From Omphiscola glabra (lineage: Eukaryota > Mollusca > Gastropoda > Lymnaeidae), in the NCBI GenBank assembly GCA_964017045.1, contig OZ024798.1, forward strand, positions 30,990,347 through 31,054,346: DNA of 64,000 bases, in the 5' to 3' direction. The notes under the pieces were generated by a model, which had not been told where the DNA came from, ran no database searches, and worked only from the letters and a program-made list of their open reading frames with translations. Below, piece by piece: positions 23,484-35,053 of the stretch. The translations under genes and the position numbers were made by a program. The first letter of the stretch is position 1. The number at the start of each line of letters is the position of its first letter.

Positions 23484-24891
23484 CTCTAATTAATCAGCCT
23501 CGCTGGTGTATGTTATAATTTTAGGAGACATTTATAGCAGAACCGTCGCGTGAACAATATTAAATTTGACAAGTGAAAAAAAAATATAATCAGCTATGAA
23601 ATTTAAAGCATGGACTAATATCCAAAAAGGGGTTAACCCCCCCCCCCCCACCACCACCACATTTTATCTCCAAAAGTCAAGCTGTATCTCTGATTAATAG
23701 GATCAAAACAGACACGCAAATTGGGTTTAAAAAAAAACAACAACAACAAAAATAAACTGACATATGGAAATGTGGATATGTAGTGCAGGATAAATAACGA
23801 ACCGCAAAACTCCTCGCCCGGGCAAAGAGCTGTTACGACACGCCTCGGTGAATCTTGGCGTCGTGTTGTCAGACATCTAAGTTTACACGATATAGTAAGC
23901 CTTGTGTTACAAATGGTCGTGTTTCCTTTCAAAAAGGTAAATGGTTATGTTCTCGATGGGAGGGTGTCTCTTCGGACAGGGAACCTCTGTCCCATTCATT
24001 AACAAATTATGTATATAAGTGTGTGTGGGTCCAACCCATAATACTCTTGAATAATATATTAAAAGGGGTTTTGCCTCTAAAGAAAATATGGGGTCGGATC
24101 CTAATACATACGATAATATGGATGCTTGTTACAACCATGTACTTCGAGTTCATTAAATCCGCTGATTTTAAATATTAAATGTAAGTATCATTTGTTTGTT
24201 TGTTGCATATTTGAGAACCGCTCGTACGACAGCTCATACTTAGCCAACATATTTATGGTCTCGCTGTGTTAAATTGTAACCGGTTTTTGAAATCCTTGAA
24301 TCAAGTAGACTATACCCCCCCCCCCCCCTCTTTTTTTCCAAACCCTCCTCCAAACACACAAATACTCTTCCCACACCCGCCTCTAACCCCACAAAAACAC
24401 GTTCTCAATGTTTATCTCCAACGACAGAAGAGTTTCATGCGAGGATTTGGTGTTGGGGGGGGGGCGACGGGGAGGACTTGTGTGCGTGTGGAGGGGCGGA
24501 GGCGTGTGTGTGAGGGGGGGCCCACGGAAAATCCCATTATGAACCCACGGCCCACACGAAAGATGTAACCGTGGTTCTTTATTAAATATGCAGGACCAGC
24601 CACACCTGATATATATTTTTTTTTTTTATTTTACCTTACGTGGCCTACAGTCCCACTCTTAATTTTTTTTTTTTAAGTAAGGTATTTACCGTCTGTCTAG
24701 GGAACGTTCTGTAAAATCTACCAGGACTGAAAAGCTGTCTATGTTGGTCATTACTATTTAATCCACCCAGCCACGCATCCAGAAATCTCTAACCCAGTAT
24801 CTTTTTTTCTTCTTTTTTTTTTATCTTGCTATATGAATTATAAAACTCTGTGACACAATATTAATGTGTTTTAAAATATGTCTGTAACGTG
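23484..24891. other. Intergenic stretch, no gene recognised
   Basis: C runs lie near 23638 and 24317. Open frames at 23633-23932 (minus), 23855-24178 (plus) and 24266-24603 (both strands) are low-complexity or unrecognised. 24470-24560 is G-rich. Confidence 0.5.
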
Positions 24892-25069
24892 CAGTGGCGT
24901 AGCTAGGGTTAGTGTCAACAGAGGCGGGCCAAGATTTTGACCCCCCCCCCCCCCCCAATTTATTTTCCTTTGAAAAAACTATAGTTTGCTGAAAATGCCG
25001 CCCTCAATATATAAAAAAAGTACCTCACGGGTCAGACCACCCCTTAGGCCGCCCCTTCCTACACCACTG
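24892..25069. mobile_element. hAT-type MITE, TSD lost
   Basis: It starts CAGTGGCGTAGCTAGGG and ends CCTACACCACTG, an imperfect inverted pair about 178 bp apart. A long C run occupies about 24942-24957. The flanking 8-mers do not match, so it is old or its ends have been altered. The GCCGCCC-containing right half resembles 34712-34784. Confidence 0.65.
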
Positions 25070-25104
25070 ATACCATTTATGTATAAATAAATAGATATAC
25101 ATAT

Positions 25105-25790
25105 ATATGACATCATTCCGTCTTCGCAAGACGATGGGGTAGCAATGTTCACTTCATCAAGTTTTTCAGCGATGATCTCCCAAAGGTTGATTTCTGCTTT
25201 GGCTTTAAATCGCAGCAGTTGCCGTCCAATATGTCTTGCCCCGTCTGCCAACCCTCCATAATCAGTTCTTTTAGAATACGACCTTCCTCCATTCTCGTTA
25301 CATGTTCTAACCAACCTAGTGGTACGAGCGGAGAATATGCTACACATTTTGGCACGTTCCAGAACCTCTGTTAGGCACATTGTCCTGCCATCGAATGCGC
25401 AAAATGGGACGCAGGCATCTTTGGTGAAGCTTTTGAGTTTCCGCTCATGATCGGCATTTGTAGTCCACACTTTACTGCCATATAAGAAGGAGAGTTCTAA
25501 GCACACATGCCTGATTGGAGCCTCGTTGTGTACATACAGAAGTATGTGAAATTCTCAACTACCGACAGATTGTGGCCCTCAGTAGTTATGTTTGGAGGGA
25601 ACTGTGCTTCTTGCATCATGACATTTGTTTTCTCCAGGCTAACGGCCAGTCCACACCCTTTGCATGCGTGTGATGAGCGACTAACTAACCGCCGAAGACC
25701 CTCTTCTGTATGCGATGTTAATGTGACATCGTCAGCGAACAGCAGTTCACGAATTAGCACTGTGTTTGTCTTTATCTTTGCAGGATCCAG
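25105..25790 (-). pseudogene. Degenerate LINE (non-LTR retrotransposon) RT, 3' part
   Basis: On the minus strand 25790-25507 reads LIRELLFADDVTLTSHTEEG, which contains the FADD signature of a reverse transcriptase catalytic motif. SLEKTNVM follows downstream. In another frame come LYGSKVWTT, HERKLKSF and TEVLERAKM, then in a third HVTRMEEGRI. These are in the order usual for the C-terminal part of mollusc LINE polyproteins. Coding continues over at least two frame changes, so it is dead. The 5' part (endonuclease and most of the RT) is missing. Its 3' end lies just beyond the hAT MITE that ends at 25069. The clade is not certain. Confidence 0.82.
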
Positions 25791-25892
25791 TCCTCCCCCC
25801 CCCCCTCAAACCCCAATCATCCTCTACCCTATACTACTCCTACAGTGGCACCCAACATGTCATCCGCCAACGTTGCGATTTTCGTTTCAATT

Positions 25893-26312
25893 ATGGCCAC
25901 TAAATTATAAACAAGAATTGCCTTCACATGTCTTAGTTTGAGAATTGGAACAATGGCCACTAAATTATAAAAAAGGATTGCCTTCACATGTCTTAGTTTG
26001 AGAATTGGAACAATGGCCACTAAATTATAAACAAGGATTGCCTTCACATGTCTTAGTTTGAGAATTGGAACAATGGCCACTAAATTATAAAAAAGGATTG
26101 CCTTCACATGTCTTAGTTTGAGAATTGGAACAATGGCCACTAAATTATAAACAAGGCTTACCTTCACATGTCTTAGTTTGAGAATTGGAACAATGGCCAC
26201 TAAATTATAAACAAGGATTGCCTTCACATGTCTTAGTTTGAGAATTGGAACAATGGCCACTAAATTATAAACAAGGCTTGCCTTCACATGTCTTAGTTTG
26301 AGGATTAGAACA
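25893..26312. repeat. 60-bp minisatellite, 7 copies
   Basis: Seven near-identical 60-bp units, each containing ATGGCCACTAAATTATAAAC, TTGCCTTCACATGTCTTAG and TTTGAGAATTGGAACA. AAC/AAA and ATTG/CTTG alternate between units. The minus strand is open for 180 codons because 60 is a multiple of three. Confidence 0.96.
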
Positions 26313-26388
26313 AAGGAAACACACACAAAATACGACGAGCTTCGTGCTGAATGCATTAAAGTCAAACCCACTTAGCAAACATTACACA

Positions 26389-26561
26389 CAGTGTCGGATT
26401 TACCTATATATATAAGCTAAATAAGCTACAGTTTAGGGCCTCACAATCTGCCAGCTATATATATTATAATTTATCTTTGCCCAGCTGATATAATTTAAAA
26501 CAGTAGGGGGCCTCTGGACTCTGTATAGCTTAGGGCCTCAGCAAGTCTAAGTCCAGCTCTG
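26389..26561. mobile_element. hAT-type MITE, imperfect TSD
   Basis: It starts CAGTGTCGGATTTACC and ends AAGTCCAGCTCTG, inverted with mismatches. Flanks ATTACACA and ATAACACG agree at 6 of 8 positions. GGGCCTC occurs several times inside, as is common for this type. It is non-coding. Confidence 0.65.
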
Positions 26562-26645
26562 ATAACACGCAATCATTACTACAATAAGGATTTATTTCTA
26601 TTAGAGTTAAGTACAACGTTTCTTTAATAGTCTAGGCCGAGCACT

Positions 26646-27229
26646 CCAAATGTCGCATAAGAGATGGAATCGGTGGGCCGTCGAGCGTGAGCTCTTAATG
26701 CCCCCCCCCCCGGCGCTCCCCCACACAAACCAGAGCACTGAAGGACTTAACCCGACTCCAGCCCGTGCGGGAGGGCGCCGGGAACCTCCCCCTTGACCTA
26801 GAGGAGGCCCGGTCGACCGAGGACGCTGCGTTTAAAGCGTCCGCAGTTAACTCTCTGTGGGTCAGGACGGCTTTGCTTCCACTCCGGTGGTTTGGTGTTG
26901 CGTTACCAACCCCCACCGCCCAGAGAGTCTTTCGGTCGGGACGTTGGTAGTGGCGGGACGAAACGGTTGCCTAGGAGCGGCTTTCTCACGGCCGCGTAGT
27001 TAAAATCATCGGCATGGGTTTTGAGGGCCACCCAAGCCTCATATCCATTAACAGCAACTAGTAATCATGTTAGTGGCAGCTCCCGTTGCGTTGGGAGTCA
27101 TGCGTTTGGCCGGGGGTTTTTAGCTTCGGGTGGACAAGTCCCCCTACTAGTCTGCCACGCCACGAAGAGGCAAAACCCCATGTGGACGCCCCGAATTTCT
27201 TCGAGGACGCGGTCGCTTACGCAACCCAG
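26646..27229. other. GC-rich block between 12-bp direct repeats
   Basis: About 584 bp of clearly GC-rich, CpG-containing DNA is bracketed by AGGCCGAGCACT at 26634-26645 and 27230-27241. The flanks are AT-rich. Open frames (61 and 80 codons plus, 73 minus) have no domain I recognise. A 12-bp direct repeat would suit the TSD of a retroposed insert. No poly-A tail or terminal inverted repeat is visible. Alternatives are a CpG island or the end of a larger element. Confidence 0.5.
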
Positions 27230-27295
27230 AGGCCGAGCACTAAATAATTGTATTTACACATGATACCATTCTGTTATTGTATATTACGCATTCAG

Positions 27296-27770
27296 ACACA
27301 GAGAGAGAGAGAAAGGGAGATATAGTGAGAGAGAGGAACAGAGAGAGGAACAGAGAGAGAAAGAGAGGAACAGAGAGAGAAAGAGAGGAACAGAAAGAGG
27401 AACAGAGAGAGGAAAGAGAGAGACGGGAACAGAGAGACAGAGAAAGAGACAGAGAGAGACAGGGAGAGAAAGACTGAGAGAGTCAGTGAGGGAGAGAGAC
27501 AGAGATATGGAGAGAGAGATGGAGAGAGATTTAGATGGAGAGAGAGATGGAGAAAGAGATGGAGAGAGAGTTGGAGAGAGACAGATGGAGAGAGATTGAT
27601 GGAGAGACAGAGAAAGAGAGAGATGGGGAGCGGGAGATAGAGAGTTGGAGAGAAGGATGGTGAGATAGAGGGCGAGAGAGATGGAGAGGGAGGGAGATGG
27701 AGAGAGGGAGACAGACAGGGATAGAGAGACAAACAGAGAGAGACAGACAGAGAGAGGCAGGCAGACAGAT
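27296..27770. repeat. GA-rich low-complexity tract
   Basis: Nearly 480 bp of purine-rich GAGA, GGAACAGAGAGA and GATGGAGAGA repeats. The minus-strand open frames here (165 and 167 codons) are serine/leucine low-complexity and not genes. Confidence 0.93.
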
Positions 27771-28005
27771 TGCTTATACATTTATGTTTTCCCATCCATG
27801 TAAAGTAAATATCTGTCTGTCATAACATGTAGTTCCCGTGTTGTTTTAAGATGTACCTCAGCAAGCTGACAAATTAACTGGTGTACGAACTGTGTGGTTC
27901 AGCAACCACGCATCCCTGTACATCTGTACATCTGTACACACAAACACATACATTGGGTTTCACGCCCTATTGTTATGTTTCTGCTTCATGATACCATCTA
28001 AAACC

Positions 28006-28304
28006 CGCATCCGGAAATTTGATCGAAAGAAATTTCGTCGACGGAAAATTGATCGACGGAAATTTGATCGACCGGTGATTTGGTCGAATCTTATTTTTAG
28101 TTTACACGCTAAAATTTTGCGTCAAATTTATATTTCAACGCATTATTTTGTTTTACTGTATAGTATAGTGCGTTCAAAAAGAAATTTGACGAAAATTTTA
28201 ACGTGTCAACTGAAAAAAAGATTCGACCAAATTTCCGTTCGATCAAATTTCCGTCGATCAATTTTCCGTCGACGAAATTTCTTTCGATCAAATTTCCGGT
28301 AACC
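28006..28304. mobile_element. Palindromic MITE with 9-bp TSD, copy 2
   Basis: A 299-bp element starts CGCATCCGGAAATTTG and ends AATTTCCGGTAACC. Both flanks (27997-28005, 28305-28313) read TCTAAAACC. The arms carry GGAAATTTGATCGA-type units. The core at about 28091-28222 is a second inverted repeat with GTGCGTTCAAA. It is the most intact member here. Confidence 0.88.
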
Positions 28305-28327
28305 TCTAAAACCATCTTCTATATATA

Positions 28328-28570
28328 GGGAGATCAATTGCAAAACCTGCTTTTTATGTCAAAAAAATAGTTATCTATCTTGGCTGGTTAATTAAGTGTC
28401 AATCTACAGTATTTTGTGTATTTAATGATTAAAAAGCTTTGTGTAAGTCTAAAATTCACCAATTAAAAAATATAAAAATGCTATATTCGAGATATAAATT
28501 AATTTTAAAAAACTAATTTTTCTCTAAATCAAAATGAAGTTAGTTAGAAGGGTTTGCAATTGGACTTCTC
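28328..28570. mobile_element. Possible MITE (inverted-repeat pair)
   Basis: GGGAGATCAATTGCAAAACC at the left and GGGTTTGCAATTGGACTTCTC at the right are roughly 75% complementary, with an AT-rich interior. TA-rich sequence flanks both ends, which would suit a TA-targeting element but cannot be scored in such context. Confidence 0.4.
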
Positions 28571-29224
28571 ATATATTATAAAAGTATTTCAACAGGCGTA
28601 ATAATTTAATGGAAGATTAAGTCTGTTTAAATAACCGTATGGTATATTGTACATTCTTGTGATGATCCTTTCAAACAAATGAACAATCTGAAAAGGAAAA
28701 TAATCCTTAAAAATTCGGTTATTGAGTCAACTAAACCATCCAAATGATGTCACATCTTGTGCAATATCTAAATCTTATCTGGTTATCACTCAACGTGCAG
28801 CTACAGGGCGTTCTTCATACTTCAGCTGCAAATATTGGTGACGTATTTTACAGAGTTTTTGAACAGTTTTTATTATGGTTTGTAAATGGTGTGGGGGTAA
28901 TTATCCTAGATTTCTCTTTTCTAAATATGCGCTGTGGGGGGGGGGGGGGCGGGGGAGGGGGGTAGTGACTGCTGAAAACCTCCGGCGTCTTAGTTTTAAC
29001 ATAAGGCTCCTATTGTTGTAATGGGCTACGTGCGGGAAAGCTTTTAAGTCGCAAACAGGACTGGCAAGCCACCTGCGTACTCACCATTGAATACAGCCTT
29101 GGTCACCCTCGCAAGCGATGGACGAGCACCAAACATTTTTATATTCATTGACCCCCCCCCCCCCCAAAAAAAAAAATTGTGTTGGCTTTGTCATATGATG
29201 TGCGTGTTTGTCCTTTGCCCCAGC
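28571..29224. other. Intergenic stretch, no gene recognised
   Basis: AT-rich to 28930, then a G run at about 28936-28949. A 73-codon frame at 28744-28965 ends in that run and has no domain. A C run followed by an A run lies at about 29151-29176. Confidence 0.5.
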
Positions 29225-29442
29225 ATGTCAAGGCGCTTGCAACTCTTTGACAAACTCACTTCCCATGTCACGGCGGTTGAAACTCTGCAACTAATCTCAC
29301 TTCCCATGTCACGGCGCTTGCAACTCTGCAACTAATCTCACTTCCCATGTCACGGCGCTTTAAACTCTGCAACTAATCTCACTTCCCATGTCACGGCGCT
29401 TTAAACTCTGCAACTAATCTCACTTCTCATGTCACGGCGCTT
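29225..29442. repeat. 41-bp minisatellite, about 5 copies
   Basis: The unit contains CTCACTTCCCATGTCACGGC followed by GCTTGCAACTCTGCAACTAA. The left copy is the most diverged. Confidence 0.92.
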
Positions 29443-30193
29443 ACCACTCGACCTGACAAGTCAGACCCGACGATTTTGAAATAATTTTTTTTTTTTTTTT
29501 GAGTCTTGTTTTAACAAGTTGTTCCGAAATTCCGGGTGGAAAGGTTTAGAAACGTATCGAAATGTGTCATCTTTCTTTTGTTTAGGATGAAGTCAAGATT
29601 TTAAAAAAATGTTGGTGACGTGATGGGCGGGAGTTCGATCTTGCTTCGTATTCGTGGAGTCGAGGCATAACTTAGTAGGTTGTCAGACATGGCTGAACAG
29701 CATTGTTTAGACCTCCATCCGTTTTTCTCCTCGCTTCTAACTCCATCCACGTACGGTCAGCAAACAGTTGTGTGGGGTCAGGGGTCACAAGAGGACATCA
29801 GGAATGTCGCTTTCTGCAGTTGGGGACATGGTTTTGGAGGGCGGGGGGTGGGGGAGTAGTAGCGTTTGCTGTGGGAGTGAACTCAGAGGATGTGTCACGC
29901 AATTAACAAATGTGTTCAGAACGTGAAGTTATGCCGCTTTAGTGAAAACCGCAAATTTGTTACCGAAGACACGCAGGCGAAAAGTTGATAGTTGATTGAT
30001 TTTATTGGTGCGAGTCAACAGTTTGCCCATCTCCATGGCTGTAGATTTAAGGTTTCAGACATTCGTTGATTTAATTAAGAAAGGTAAATGTAGAAGAAAA
30101 GAACCGATACCTTCTTCTCAAGCAATCCGAATTACATCATTTATCTTTTTAACGGATTACGACTAGGAAACAAATGCGATTACGACTCCGGGA
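29443..30193. other. Intergenic stretch, no gene recognised
   Basis: A T run lies at 29487-29500. A 67-codon frame at 29703-29906 has no known domain. I saw nothing else. Confidence 0.5.
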
Positions 30194-30408
30194 ATACCAT
30201 TCCACAACCATGTCTTTTTGAAGACTGCGCACAAATATGCCATTCCACAATCATGTCTTTTTGAAGACGGCGCAAAAATATACCATTCCACAACCATGTC
30301 TTTTTGAAGACTGCGCACAAATATACCATTCCACAACCATGTCTTTTTGAAGACGGCGCACAAATATACCATTCCATAACCATATCTTTGTGAAGACGGA
30401 GCACAAAT
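30194..30408. repeat. 43-bp minisatellite, 5 copies
   Basis: The unit contains ATACCATTCCACAACCATGT and CTTTTTGAAGACGGCGCACA. Differences are scattered single bases. Confidence 0.94.
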
Positions 30409-30837
30409 TGCTGTTATCAAAAATGGATAAAAAAAATTCCAGTCAACAGCGTTTTTTTTAAAAATGACCAATTATGTCCTGTAAAGCCGGAGTCGGCGAT
30501 ATGTCTCTAATTTCTACTCCCAGGAAAAATGTTCAACTACAAAATACAGGATCTTAAGCCAGGCAAAATCTGAGATTTAAATAATGTTTTTTGTTTCACA
30601 AAATATCGATCACTGTGGTTAGAGAGTAAAAGATCACGCAAATATATACAGATATGCTCTTCTTTCTTTCTTTCTTTTTTTTTTACTCTTTCATTTTTGT
30701 TGTTGTTTTTCTTGTCAAATAATGCAGCTGATGTTTTGCTTCGGCGTTTGCAATTCATCATCTGTCGATTATCACTTCATTAAACTCCCCGGATGTGGCA
30801 TTTGTAAGTATTGTTCTTTGGCTGGATGACATTTGTT

Positions 30838-30910
30838 GGATGGTCGTGTTGGGGATGGCCGTGCTGGGGATGGTCGTGCTGGGGATGGTCGTGTTGAGGA
30901 TGGTCTTGTT
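30838..30910. repeat. 15-bp minisatellite, about 5 copies
   Basis: GATGGTCGTGCTGGG repeats with T/C and G/A changes. Confidence 0.88.
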
Positions 30911-31102
30911 CTCACGTGAAAATGTCAGTGTTGAAAAATGTTTCGAAACTGTTTGGACTGGATTTGGTGGTTTAAGAAACAATTTAGAAGTTTTGTGTGT
31001 GTGTGTGGGGGGGGGGGGAATCACCTGAAATATCAGGTCATGGTAACCTGTGGGGCCATATTTATTTACGGTCGTCCTTTTTTCGGGGGCCATATGGATG
31101 GG

Positions 31103-31195
31103 GGGACATTTTGTTGGAGGCCTCTTAACGGGTACCTTTTGTTGGGGGCCTCTTGACGGGGACCTTTTGTTGGGGGACTTATTTTCGGGGGCCTT
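31103..31195. repeat. ~29-bp short tandem repeat
   Basis: CCTTTTGTTGGGGGCCTCTT recurs three to four times with decay at both ends. Confidence 0.75.
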
Positions 31196-31670
31196 ATTTT
31201 TTTTTGGGGGGGGGGAGCATCGGGGCTGATTGGACGGGGCCTTTTTGTCCGAATTGACCTGCAGCTCCTATCAGGATTTATTAGTAGGACTCTATCCAAG
31301 TAAAAGTTGAGAACAGCCGTGTTCACATTCATCGTTGTCTTTGCCTTATTTTCTCCTAGTGTTGCGTAAACCATTGACGCGTTCTCTCTGTTTATCTCTG
31401 TTCGGATCTATTCTTTCAACTTCCATGCTTTCTCTCACTCACTCTGTTGAGGTCCATTGTAAGTGTATCCAGTTCGTCTTATTCTGTTTTTAGTTTTATG
31501 CAAATTCCCGTTATACTTGAACTGGCGTCTTGTCATTTCACCAGAATTATTAGTATCAGACGATACAGTGTTGTGGGAGACAGAAAGACAGACGGACAGA
31601 GACTGATACAGACAATAACAGAACGAAAGTCTGGTTGCCGTACTGTTACTGAAATGGAAATGAGCGAAAC

Positions 31671-31738
31671 ATGAAAAAAAGGACGCAACAAAACAGCGAA
31701 AGTGTCGGCAAGAAGCCTTCACTAGCGAACAAACAAAA
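31671..31738. repeat. Dispersed ~65-bp repeat, copy 2
   Basis: Same orientation and blocks as 4126-4196: GAAAAAAAGGACGCAACAAA, then GTGTCGGCAAGAAGCCTTC, then GAACAAACAAAAG. The flanks are unrelated to those at copy 1, which supports dispersal rather than segmental duplication. Confidence 0.6.
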
Positions 31739-31906
31739 GTAAAAAGCTGAATTAAATACAAAATATTAACACTAAGCTGCTATTTTTATTAAATTTAAAA
31801 AAAAACAACATTTATTATTTTCTGTACGACTTTCTGACTGAAAGACCATTCCACGTGACGTCATTGATCGACAGATTCGGCGACCAGTCTGTGATAACAT
31901 CCCACA

Positions 31907-32112
31907 GTCCACTGCGATAGTGCCATTATTGGAGACTTTGAGAATTCAAGTTATCTAACTCCACTGCGATAGTGCCATTATTGGAGACATTGAGAACTCA
32001 CGTTATCTAACTCCACTGCGATAGTGCCATTATTGGAGACATTGAGAACTCACGTTATCTAACTCCACTGCGATAGTGCCATTATTGGAGACTTTGAGAA
32101 CTCACGTTATCT
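31907..32112. repeat. 52-bp minisatellite, 4 copies
   Basis: The unit contains CCACTGCGATAGTGCCATTA then TTGGAGACATTGAGAACTCA. Copies are nearly identical. Confidence 0.95.
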
Positions 32113-32840
32113 ACTGGACATTTAGTATAAAGGAGTTTATTTGTAGTTGTTTTTTTAAAATATTTTTGTAGGGTTGGGTGGCGCTCGGGGAAAGTGGGGA
32201 TAGGTGCACACAGATACGCCACACTGGGAAAGTTCCCCCCAATTCTTTACCGGGACTAAAGTATCGAATATCTCCATAGAATTTTAGCTTAAAATATCTT
32301 TGAATTTAAAGCGATACTGTGTGTAACGACATTTTTAAAAAGCTTTAGCTGTTATATAATATATAAAAGAAGGAAAGAATGCCATGAATGTGTAACAGGA
32401 GACTGGAGTGTAATATAAAAGAAGGAGGCATGATATTAAATGAATCTTTCTGAAGTGTTATATTATATAACCTATGTTATTTTCTGGTGTGTTATATAAC
32501 CTATGTTATATAATCGAACAAAATGCAAGTGTAATGGAGCTGGTGTAAGTAATATATGTCGGGCAAGTTCACGACAGGGGGAAAGTTAGCCAAGCATGAC
32601 CATTGTGTAAGCCAGCAGCAGCCAGGCGCAGACACGTCACGGATCAGTGGAGGAGGGGGAGGGAAGCCGTCCTATGATAAACGCAATGTACATGGTATTT
32701 TAGCTGTAGATCATGTGAAGTGGTGGGTTGTTCTTCAGCGGTTCTTAAGCCCAATGATCCTCATATGAAATTTAAAAAACGCTTTAAATTTATTCATAAG
32801 ATCTTTTACATAAAAAGACAAATACCTGCCAGTGTTAACG
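32113..32840. other. Intergenic stretch with short TATA-rich repeats
   Basis: At 32330-32520 ATATAAAAGAAGGA and TTATATAACCTATGTTAT each occur twice. A 70-codon frame at 32556-32768 has no domain. No gene is supported. Confidence 0.5.
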
Positions 32841-33138
32841 TTGTGGCTTGTGAGCGTAGCGTAGTTTGAAAGGGTGGTGTGGTTTGTGAGGCTGGTGTGG
32901 CTTGTGAGGGTGATGTGGCTTGTGAGAGTGGTGTCGCTAGTGGGGGTGATGTGGCTTGTAAGGGTGATGTGGCTTGTGGGGGTGGTTTGGTTTTTGAGGC
33001 GGTTTGGTTTATGAGACTGGTGTGGCTTCTGAGGGTGGTATGGTTTTTTGAGGTGGTGTGGCTTGTGAGACTGGTGTGGTTTGTGAGGGTGGTGTGGCTT
33101 GTGGGGATGGTGAGGGTGGTGTGGTTTGTGAGGGTGCC
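32841..33138. repeat. 18-bp minisatellite, GT-rich
   Basis: About 16 diverged copies of TGGTGTGGCTTGTGAGGG. The minus strand reads His/Pro/Lys-rich for part of a 176-codon frame because 18 is a multiple of three. I take this as an artefact. Confidence 0.9.
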
Positions 33139-33560
33139 GCACTAATGTGGCTATGTATGGACATCGGTGCGGGAAAATCCAAATCACATAAATTGACCAA
33201 TTAAAAAATACTAAATTTATTATTTTTGGTCGAAGATTCTGGTGTTGTAGTTTTTCTGGACCCAATCCGTGGATTGTTACATTGATTACCTTACAGTTTT
33301 ATATATGATTATCTTGTGATGTTCGTGTAATGGTGTTATTGGGAATGGGGACTAAAGATTTGTAAAAAAAAACATTATAAGAATGTTTTATAATCACCAA
33401 AAGCAACGCATGTATTGTAGTGTGTAATTTAATCAATATATGATGCAATGGAAAGAATGTTACTTACTAAGAAGAAAGAGTTGGTTAAAAAGACTTCGCA
33501 ATAACGTCTTAAAAAAGAAAAATAAAAATTGTGAAAAGTAAAACTAGAATTACCTGGGTG

Positions 33561-33761
33561 CATGGGCGCCCGCAAGTAGTGGCAAGGTGGGGCACTTGCC
33601 CCCCCCCCCGGATTGATTGATTGAAAAAATTTTTTAGACAAAAATAGACAAAAAATGTATTAAAGTAAAGAGAAAATAAAGAGAAAGCATTTTGCCCCCC
33701 CCCCCCCATTTTTAGAACATATTTTGCCCCCCCCCCTAGAAATTTTCTGCGGGCGCCCATG
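33561..33761. mobile_element. hAT-type MITE with perfect 8-bp TSD
   Basis: A 201-bp element starts CATGGGCGCCCGCA and ends TGCGGGCGCCCATG, a perfect 14-bp inverted repeat. Flanks 33553-33560 and 33762-33769 are both CCTGGGTG. It contains three C runs. It is non-coding. The CxxGGGCGCCCGCA terminus is of a kind seen in hAT families. Confidence 0.92.
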
Positions 33762-33769
33762 CCTGGGTG

Positions 33770-34372
33770 CCTTCCTTCACACACCTTCACGTTTCTTTGC
33801 TGTCCTGCCTCTGCACAGGACCACATCTGTTTGTGTGTGTGTTTATTGGTTTTTTTAATTTAAAGAAAAACAAGAAGACCGTAGCGTTATATAAAATACT
33901 TCGATGTTCCTGATAATAAAACAAAATAGGTAACTTTACGCGCCCCCCCCCCCCCCCGCCCAGGTGTTTAAATGATTAATCACCGAGGCTGGTGCATTCC
34001 CATGTAACTCTTTCATCAAAACATCAGACTTGGATTGAGCAAGAAGTTGAACATGACAAATGAGGTGATTCAAGATTGCAACGTAAGCCATGGCCAGTAA
34101 CGCGGCTAATTAACCGGTGGTTTAGATCTCATCCGGGCATTCATGGGTTAATCGCTGGGGTCATGAGAAAAATGTACAATGTTATACAGTCAGTGCCTGC
34201 CTCTGGGAGGTTTGGCGCACATTTTATATTATACCAAGGCCAGGGCTGGTTCAGGTGGGCGTTCTATCCTAGGTTGGATATCTGTTTGAGCGAATAGCTT
34301 AAAGAGAGCCTTCCAGTCCAAAAGTATCATTTCTTTCAATGTCCAGCTCACAATATTAGTATAGTTTAGTCA
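33770..34372. other. Intergenic stretch, no gene recognised
   Basis: A C run lies at about 33942-33957. A 73-codon frame at 34076-34297 has higher GC than the flanks but no domain I know. Confidence 0.5.
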
Positions 34373-34592
34373 TTGGCGCGACTGACTCGGTGTATGGCTA
34401 TGAGGGACTTGAGTACCCTACTGGCGTGACTGACTCGGTGTATGGGGGACTTGAGTCCCCTACTGGCGTGACTGACTCGATGCATGAGGGAATTAAGTCA
34501 CCCAATGGCGTGACTAACTCGATGCATGAAGGAATTGAGTCAATTACTGACGTGACTGACTCGATACATGGGGGACTTGAGTCACCTACTGC
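34373..34592. repeat. ~42-bp minisatellite, about 5 copies
   Basis: The unit contains GGCGTGACTGACTCGATGCA and GGGACTTGAGTC. It is in frame, so an 84-codon frame with a GVTDS-containing 14-residue period crosses it. There is no start context or conserved domain to support a gene. Confidence 0.9.
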
Positions 34593-34711
34593 GACTGGTG
34601 TTGGAGGGACTTGTCATGTGTCACGAGCTGGCGATCCAGATTAGCTAGGGTTAATAGCACCCGGGTAGCGACGATAATTTTGCAGACTACTCGCTTAAAT
34701 GCTTGCAGACG

Positions 34712-34790
34712 GTCGGAAAAGCCGCCCCTCAAATATAGAGTTTAAAAAAGTGTTGCCCCACCTTTCCTGAGCCAGTGGGAGTAGGGCGGT
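34712..34790. mobile_element. Fragment of an hAT MITE
   Basis: GGAAAAGCCGCCCCTCAAATA and the GAGCCAGTGGG that follows resemble the right half of the element at 24892-25069. No left end is visible. Confidence 0.35.
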
Positions 34791-35053
34791 GGTCGTCAAC
34801 AATTTGGGCCGAAGTGGGATTTCTAATTCGTTCTGCGTGCCAACACACATGACTTAACACACACACACATTATTGAAATGTCCATCTCGTCCTCGAAACG
34901 TGTCAACATGACCTACTCTAGTCTATACATCAACGACAATTGCTAAAGTCCTGGTGCACCTCTCCTTAGCATCCGCTCCTGGCTGGTTGACATGTTCAAT
35001 GTTCAGTGATGAATGCTATGGGCAAAACGCACTTGAACGAATGTTTGGATAGC

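Noticed and set aside
27284..27795. Ser/Leu-rich 165-167-codon frames
   Set aside because: They read the GA-rich low-complexity tract from the other strand.
29620..29690. tRNA-derived SINE with a B box (GGGAGTTCGATCTTG)
   Set aside because: A single B-box-like word without an A box at the right distance or a 3' tail.
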